From the NCBI GenBank assembly GCA_030267965.1, contig BRYA01001461.1, positions 48,951-61,774 of the forward strand: DNA of 12,824 nucleotides, written 5' to 3'. This DNA is from Triparma columacea. Taxonomy: Eukaryota; Sar; Bolidophyceae; Parmales; Triparmaceae. The notes below the pieces were generated by a model that was not told where the DNA came from, did not search any database, and worked only from the letters and a program-made list of their open reading frames with translations. Every line of letters begins with the position of its first letter. Position 1 is the stretch's first letter. Positions 8,449-12,824 of the stretch are shown here, one piece after another. Both the position numbers and the translations under genes were made by a program.

Positions 8449-9390
8449 GCAACCTTAATCAACTTCGCGGCAAGGCTATTCCTGCTCGATTGCATAAATA
8501 CATCTAGTCAACCGATTTGTGCGTGTAGAACGACCCGTAACACTTTCAAGCGCCAGCACAAGCACCTTACCTGCAAGGCCTGTCGGTGACTTCCTCCTGT
8601 TGAATACCTTCAATCACCACTGCGGCAACGCTCCTCCAGCTTGATTGCATAAATACATCTAGTCGACCGATTTGTGCGTGTAGGCTGACCCATCACACTT
8701 CCTCGCGTCAGCACCAATACCTTTCCTGCAAGGCCTGTCGGAGACTCCCTCCGTTGAGTACCCTCAATCACCTCTGCGGCAACGCTCCTCCAGCTTGATT
8801 GTATAAATACATCTAGTCGACCGATTTGTGCGTGTAGACCGACCCGTGACACTTCCACGCGTCAGCACAAGCTCCTTACCTGCAAGGCCTGTCCGTGACG
8901 TCCTCCCGTTGAGTACCTTCAATCACCACAGCGGCAACGCTCCTCCTGCTTGAGCGCGTATATATACCGACATCACCAATACGTACGTGTATATCGACCC
9001 GTGACGCTTCTACGCACCTGCATTACTTGCTTGCTTGCAAGGCCTTCTTTGTAACTCTCCACCTCAGAGCAGTTCCGGTGCCCTCCATCACCACCGCGGC
9101 AAGGCTCCTCCTGCTTGAGCGCGTATATATACCGACACCACCGATACGTACGTGTATATCGACCCGTAACGCTTCTGCGTGTGAGCACCACCACTCTACC
9201 TGCAAGGCCTTCTCGGTGACTCTCCACCTCAGAGAAGTCCCAGCGCCCTCCATCACCACTGCGGCAAGGCTTCTCCCGCGCAAGCGTGTAAAAACACACC
9301 AACGACAGTTTCGTCCGTAGATACTGACCCGTAACGCTTCTCCTTGCCAGCACCTCCTGCTTGAGCACGGTAAATACCTCAGGTTCTAAA
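8449..9390 (+). repeat. Tandem array of six ~155/165-bp units upstream of the START/membrane gene
   Basis: The shared landmark gcggcaa starts copies at 8467, 8622, 8776, 8931, 9096 and 9261, giving periods of 155, 154, 155, 165 and 165 bp; the last copy is shorter and diverged. All copies share tgcaaggcct and gacccgt-type blocks. Copies 1-3 carry a near-identical 35-bp block beginning ataaatacatctag (8494-8528, 8649-8683, 8803-8837). Copies 4-5 replace it with gcgcgtatatatacc followed by acgtacgtgtatatcg (8954-9000, 9119-9165). The array ends within a few bases of the next gene's ATG, so the last copy lies in its 5' UTR or promoter. Copy-internal spacing is mostly not a multiple of 3, arguing against a coding role. 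It is not a CRISPR: there are no short identical repeats with unique spacers. Confidence 0.93.
8494..8837 (+). promoter_or_regulatory. TATA-like boxes in repeat copies 1-3
   Basis: Each of the first three repeat units holds a TATA-like word at the same position (cataaata, cataaata, tataaata at about 8493, 8648 and 8802), followed by gtgcgtgtag about 20 nt later. Copies 4 and 5 keep an equivalent gtatatatac at 8958 and 9123. This could make the array a set of repeated core promoters reading toward the START/membrane gene; that is inference from position only. Confidence 0.3.
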
Positions 9391-9395
9391 GCAAC

Positions 9396-12300
9396 ATGAC
9401 GACAAATTCAAACATTGATGGTGTTACAGCCCTAGGAGACGTGAGCGCAAAAAAGGACGACATGGTTGAGGCCACTGAAGGCGGCACTGCTGTGCACGAA
9501 AAAAAGGCCATCGTGGAGAGTGATATTGGAGCAGACGTTGGCGGAGTAGTTGATGTTGCGACGACTGACGATGGTCCGCCGCTCCCCTCCAGCCCTGGTC
9601 GCGCCCCCTACGGTGCGCCCAGCCACATTGATGTGATGGACCCCCTTGCAGATGCTTTAACCACAGGGGAGAGAGAAGTCATCCAGACACACACAAATGC
9701 TGATGTTGAGACCGGGCTTGCTATTCCCGAAAATGACAAGCTTGACGGTGACATGAGCACAAGGGAGGAAAAAGCCAATGAAAAGGTTGGAACAAGAATT
9801 GGCGAGCAGGTTGACAGATGCAGAGACATTGACGCCGTCAATAGACAACAGATCATTGAGAAGTTTGAGGAGATTGCAATTGAGGGAGCACCAGGGATTG
9901 AAAGTCACTTTGACGAGATTGTGGGAGCTCAAGAGATCAGTAGTGCGTTTTCTGGACAGACATTGATAAAGGCAGAGAAGGGAATGGCGTGGGGGAAGAC
10001 TACAATAACTGCGAGAGCATCCCACAAGGAAGTTGCAGCATTTTTCTGGGATGTTGAAAGTCTTGCAATGAAGGAGAGGGACATTGTGAGAAAAGTCACA
10101 AAGAGGCAAGACTTTAAAATGGAGTTAAAAACAACAGAGAAAGGCTTTGGGAAGCGTAAGTTGGAGTACTTTTCGAAGATGAGTGTGTTCAGGGTAGATA
10201 ACACGACACTGGTGATTACCTGCAATCCTACAACATCGGCAGCACCACTTGTGACTGCCACTTGGAGATTCTCCAAACTTGGTAATAAGAAGACCAAGAT
10301 TGAGCTTGTGACTCAGGTTGAGCAAAGAGGGGGCAACAAGAGTATGGTGGAGACTAGCTTAAAGAGGCACCTTCAGGCAGGGAACAAAGCTGCAATCTAT
10401 TTTTCCAATCTTCTTTGTAGTGAAGAAGCAGAAGAGAAGGACGGAAAGTTTTTTGGTGAGGAACTTATGCAGAGGGTTGAGAATAGAACGAAAAAGGAGA
10501 GCAAGGATGATGTAGTGTCTGCTCATACACATGAAAACTGTGCACTGAATGAGGTGGTTGAGAAGTACCCTTGGTTTGCGACCGTATTGAAGCGTGCAGT
10601 ACTTGGAGAGGTTAGCAGGAATGATTCATTGTCAATGAGACTTGAAGAGGTAGGCGAGGAGGAGGCCCTCGTTATTGGGAACAACCTTACTCCATGCTTG
10701 AAAAGTAGGAAAGTTGTGGAGGCAGGTGTCGACCAGTGGCGTCTGCAGAATGCTGCTATGGGGGAGCTCTTTGAGGATTATCCTTGGATGAACGCCATGT
10801 TTGTAGCTGTTGGGTATGGCGTAGTGAGCAGAGCTCCTTGGGGGCTTAAGATGAGAGTGACAGTTGGTGCTGTGACGAGCATGACTGATTTGCTGACTGA
10901 TGTGTATGTGACACATAAGTTTTGGAGAGATAAGAAGTATGGGTACTTCAAAGCTTCTTTGGCAAGTTTGGTGGCATCAATTGGGTTTCAAATGCTTGCT
11001 GTTTGGGTGCAGAACAGAAAGTTGGGGATGAAGAGGGTGCTTTGGGAATGGTTCCCTATTTTGATTGGATTTAAGCCTGCTGTCGATGCTTACAGGGTTG
11101 CAAAGGGGGATAAACAAGAAGCTGGACAAACAATGGATGCCTTGACAGAGATGTCTTACATGAAAGGGGTTGAGATGTTTGCTGAAGCCATTCCTGGTGT
11201 TATCATTCAACTTATGGCTATTGCGAAAAGTAAAGAAAAGGTTGCGGATGCAGCTTGGGTCTCACTTACAGTTTCAGCATTGACTACAGGCTTCGCAACT
11301 GCAACTATTAATTATGATTGGGACACTGACCCAGTAAATAGAGAGCTAGCGCCTGACTTTTATGGCTATCTACCTTCAAATTCCACCAAAAGATCAATCA
11401 TATTTGTTACAATGATGCTACTCAGCGCTTGTATGCTTGTGATAAGGTGCATGACAATAGTTGTATTAGGGCTATTTGGTGGGAAATTTGTCTCTCTCTA
11501 TGTTGGGGCTGACCTTGGGTTATACTTATTTGTAAAGGTCTTGAGAGGAGACTTTTGGTATTGGATGCCTCTTGGTGGCAATGCAGAGATAGTGAATAGT
11601 ATCATTGCAAGAGTGGTGGTGAAAATTGTCGGTGACTTTACATCAATTGTGCAGTTTAGGCATCCTAATGAGCTTGGAGGGACATATTGGATGGTTGGAT
11701 TTATGTTGACAATGGGAAGTCTCCCAGTAGCAATATTAGTAGCTGAAAGGGGAGATATTGGAGATACGGTGCTCAAATTTGCTTGGAGAGTAGTTGGAAT
11801 ATTTATACCATGTATAGTTGTGTTGTTTGCTGTATTTTTCTTTAGCATTGAGAAAAAATATTGGGGCACCTTCTACAGCTTGCAAAGGGGTAAGGATTTA
11901 ACGGTGAAGAATTTCAGAGGGGGTTCAGATGCTGTCAAGGCAAAGTACACATTCAAGTACACAAAACATCATTGGGAGGCAATTGAAGGGGAAGTAAAAA
12001 CTTGGGTAGAGGCAAATTGGGATAGATGGGAGGAGGAGAAGCCAAAATGGTTTGACGAAGCAATGAGAGCTAGAGTGCCGATTGAATACATTCCAGGAGC
12101 AGGAGATGCTAGAAGGAGAGAGAGTGTTAGGAGAGCAAGTGTTGACGCTGAAGCTGAGGGTGGTCTAGTAGGTGCTTTGACAGCAAGTATTAGGAGAGCA
12201 AGTGTTGGAGGCACTGTTGAGACCGGGCTTGTCATTCCCGAAAATGACAACACAAGTGTGCTTGACAGTGACATGAGCACAAGGGAGGAGGAATCCAATG

Positions 12301-12824
12301 AAGAGGTTGGAACAAGAATTGGCGAGCAGTTGATGCAAACAGTGAAGAAGAGGAAACGTGGCCATAACGGGGAAAATAAGGTCAAGGTTGTAAATGATTT
12401 TATCACAAGTAACCAAGCACTGGGGGAGCTAATAGAGCAGAACAATTTTGTCGGAACCATGTTGTGCGCTGTGGTGAGGAACAAACTGAAAAGGGACGCT
12501 GCAAAGGAGGGCTTGAATGAGAATGAGGAGGAAGCCAAGGGGTGGGAGATCGGGAGTGAGCTGACAAAGACAATGTTAGTTACAATGTCTGCTGAGGAAG
12601 CAATAAGAGTCTGGGCAGGGGAGCACTCTGAGGTACAAGAAGTCATGAGAGAGCATGGCTGGCTGAGACCAATGCTAGAGGTTGTTGTTAAGGAATTATT
12701 CCTTAAGACAAATTTTGGCTTGAAAGCAAGGGTGACTATTGGTGCTGTCACAAGCATGACTGATTTGGTGACTGATGTGTATGTGACGTACATGTTTTGG
12801 AGTGATGAGAAGTATGGATACTTT
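9396..12824 (+). CDS. START-like/multi-pass membrane protein with a second, START-less module (3' end outside window)
   Basis: One uninterrupted frame of 1143 codons from the ATG at 9396 to the window edge. Residues 1-~190 are acidic and disordered. Residues ~195-341 form a START-like (SRPBCC) fold: SHKEVAAFFWDVESLAMKERD, VITCNPTT, QRGGNKSMV. Two YPW helical repeats follow (EVVEKYPWFATVL; ELFEDYPWMNAMF). The membrane region has the MTDLLTDVYVTHKFW motif (496-510), hydrophobic stretches near 520-539, 598-611, 619-638, 667-698, 700-718, 764-785 and 799-819, KPAVDAYR (560-567) and EMFAEAIPGVIIQL (593-606). DxxxD near the first helix and an E..P..(I/L)QL motif recall XK/XKR scramblases, a weak likeness. 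RRASV occurs at 912-916 and 933-937. From 941 a second module begins and reaches MTDLVTDVYVTYMFW (1121-1135). A lipid-binding membrane protein is inferred; its function is unknown. It has no introns and AT-richer codons than its neighbours. Confidence 0.88.
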   Translation, partial: MTTNSNIDGVTALGDVSAKKDDMVEATEGGTAVHEKKAIVESDIGADVGGVVDVATTDDGPPLPSSPGRAPYGAPSHIDVMDPLADALTTGEREVIQTHTNADVETGLAIPENDKLDGDMSTREEKANEKVGTRIGEQVDRCRDIDAVNRQQIIEKFEEIAIEGAPGIESHFDEIVGAQEISSAFSGQTLIKAEKGMAWGKTTITARASHKEVAAFFWDVESLAMKERDIVRKVTKRQDFKMELKTTEKGFGKRKLEYFSKMSVFRVDNTTLVITCNPTTSAAPLVTATWRFSKLGNKKTKIELVTQVEQRGGNKSMVETSLKRHLQAGNKAAIYFSNLLCSEEAEEKDGKFFGEELMQRVENRTKKESKDDVVSAHTHENCALNEVVEKYPWFATVLKRAVLGEVSRNDSLSMRLEEVGEEEALVIGNNLTPCLKSRKVVEAGVDQWRLQNAAMGELFEDYPWMNAMFVAVGYGVVSRAPWGLKMRVTVGAVTSMTDLLTDVYVTHKFWRDKKYGYFKASLASLVASIGFQMLAVWVQNRKLGMKRVLWEWFPILIGFKPAVDAYRVAKGDKQEAGQTMDALTEMSYMKGVEMFAEAIPGVIIQLMAIAKSKEKVADAAWVSLTVSALTTGFATATINYDWDTDPVNRELAPDFYGYLPSNSTKRSIIFVTMMLLSACMLVIRCMTIVVLGLFGGKFVSLYVGADLGLYLFVKVLRGDFWYWMPLGGNAEIVNSIIARVVVKIVGDFTSIVQFRHPNELGGTYWMVGFMLTMGSLPVAILVAERGDIGDTVLKFAWRVVGIFIPCIVVLFAVFFFSIEKKYWGTFYSLQRGKDLTVKNFRGGSDAVKAKYTFKYTKHHWEAIEGEVKTWVEANWDRWEEEKPKWFDEAMRARVPIEYIPGAGDARRRESVRRASVDAEAEGGLVGALTASIRRASVGGTVETGLVIPENDNTSVLDSDMSTREEESNEEVGTRIGEQLMQTVKKRKRGHNGENKVKVVNDFITSNQALGELIEQNNFVGTMLCAVVRNKLKRDAAKEGLNENEEEAKGWEIGSELTKTMLVTMSAEEAIRVWAGEHSEVQEVMREHGWLRPMLEVVVKELFLKTNFGLKARVTIGAVTSMTDLVTDVYVTYMFWSDEKYGYF
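9705..9809 (+). repeat. Lead segment of module 1 (dispersed direct repeat, copy 1)
   Basis: These 105 bp encode residues 104-138 (VETGLAIPEND ... VGTRIGEQ). They recur with only scattered substitutions and a 9-nt insertion at 12216-12329. In this copy the segment is followed by the START-like domain. Confidence 0.92.
12127..12207 (+). repeat. Direct repeat encoding two RRASV sites
   Basis: The 18-mer ttaggagagcaagtgttg occurs at 12127-12144 and again at 12190-12207, 63 bp (21 codons) apart and in the same frame. It gives RRASV twice, with RRESV just before the first. RRxS is the classical basophilic-kinase (PKA-type) consensus. The repeat lies in the linker between the two membrane modules. 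Confidence 0.85.
12216..12329 (+). repeat. Lead segment of module 2 (dispersed direct repeat, copy 2)
   Basis: These 114 bp encode residues 941-978 (VETGLVIPEND ... VGTRIGEQ). They match 9705-9809 almost base for base except for a 9-nt insertion and scattered changes. Here the segment joins straight to LMQTVKK, which corresponds to LMQRVEN at residue 357 of module 1, so the 218 residues that include the START-like fold are absent. Confidence 0.92.

Noticed and set aside
8449..9390. CRISPR array or transposon terminal repeats
   Set aside because: The ~155-165-bp units are homologous over their whole length with no unique spacers, there is no transposase coding and no flanking inverted termini; this is an ordinary tandem array in a eukaryotic genome.
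11969..12793. Long minus-strand open frame (274 codons) and similar antisense frames at 9657-10109 and 11498-11869
   Set aside because: They lie entirely antisense to the strongly supported START/membrane gene, have Ser/Thr/Leu-rich shadow composition and no domain.
12400..12824. Reading the window's right part as a separate second gene
   Set aside because: The frame is continuous from 9396 to the window edge with no stop codon, and the module boundary has no promoter-like gap; one two-module protein is the simpler reading.

Overview
The window is eukaryotic nuclear DNA. Five protein genes are small, gene-dense and arranged on both strands, and four of them are split by short GT-AG introns (73-241 bp). 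They include a cytosolic-type phenylalanyl-tRNA synthetase beta subunit and a three-repeat (R1R2R3) MYB factor. GC-rich, C-ending codon use in the housekeeping genes, together with a large START-plus-polytopic-membrane protein of a type I associate with marine algae, suggests a stramenopile microalga. Parmales/Bolidophyceae or another diatom relative would fit. This placement is inference from gene style and protein type, not from a marker gene.

Layout, left to right. (1) 219-1399, minus strand: a four-exon gene for a 289-residue protein with one C2 domain followed by a dysferlin (DysF) domain. (2) 1598-3000, plus strand: a three-exon R1R2R3-MYB gene, divergent from the first gene across a ~200 bp shared promoter region. 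(3) 3173-3524, minus strand: a two-exon gene for a 92-residue single-pass membrane protein, tail-to-tail with the MYB gene. (4) 3874-5004, plus strand: a coiled-coil protein resembling the coiled coil that follows B-boxes in TRIM proteins, but with no RING or B-box found. (5) 5231-7556, plus strand: the PheRS beta subunit (FARSB), 628 residues, with the start codon apparently alone on its own coding exon.

After a ~900 bp gene-poor stretch containing an 83-nt polypurine tract, 8449-9390 is filled by six tandem copies of a ~155/165-bp unit. Each of the first five copies carries a TATA-like element. The array runs almost to the ATG of the last gene.

The last gene (9396 to beyond 12824) is a single uninterrupted frame of at least 1143 codons. 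It encodes an acidic N-terminus, a START-like lipid-binding fold, a multi-pass membrane region with XK/XKR-scramblase-like motifs, a linker with two RRASV sites, and the start of a second copy of the membrane module. The second copy reuses the same ~110-bp lead segment but has lost the START-like domain at a clean seam. This gene, with its repeat-array upstream region, AT-richer codon use and lack of introns, is the most unusual part of the window. I propose it as an uncharacterised lipid-sensing or lipid-moving membrane protein family.
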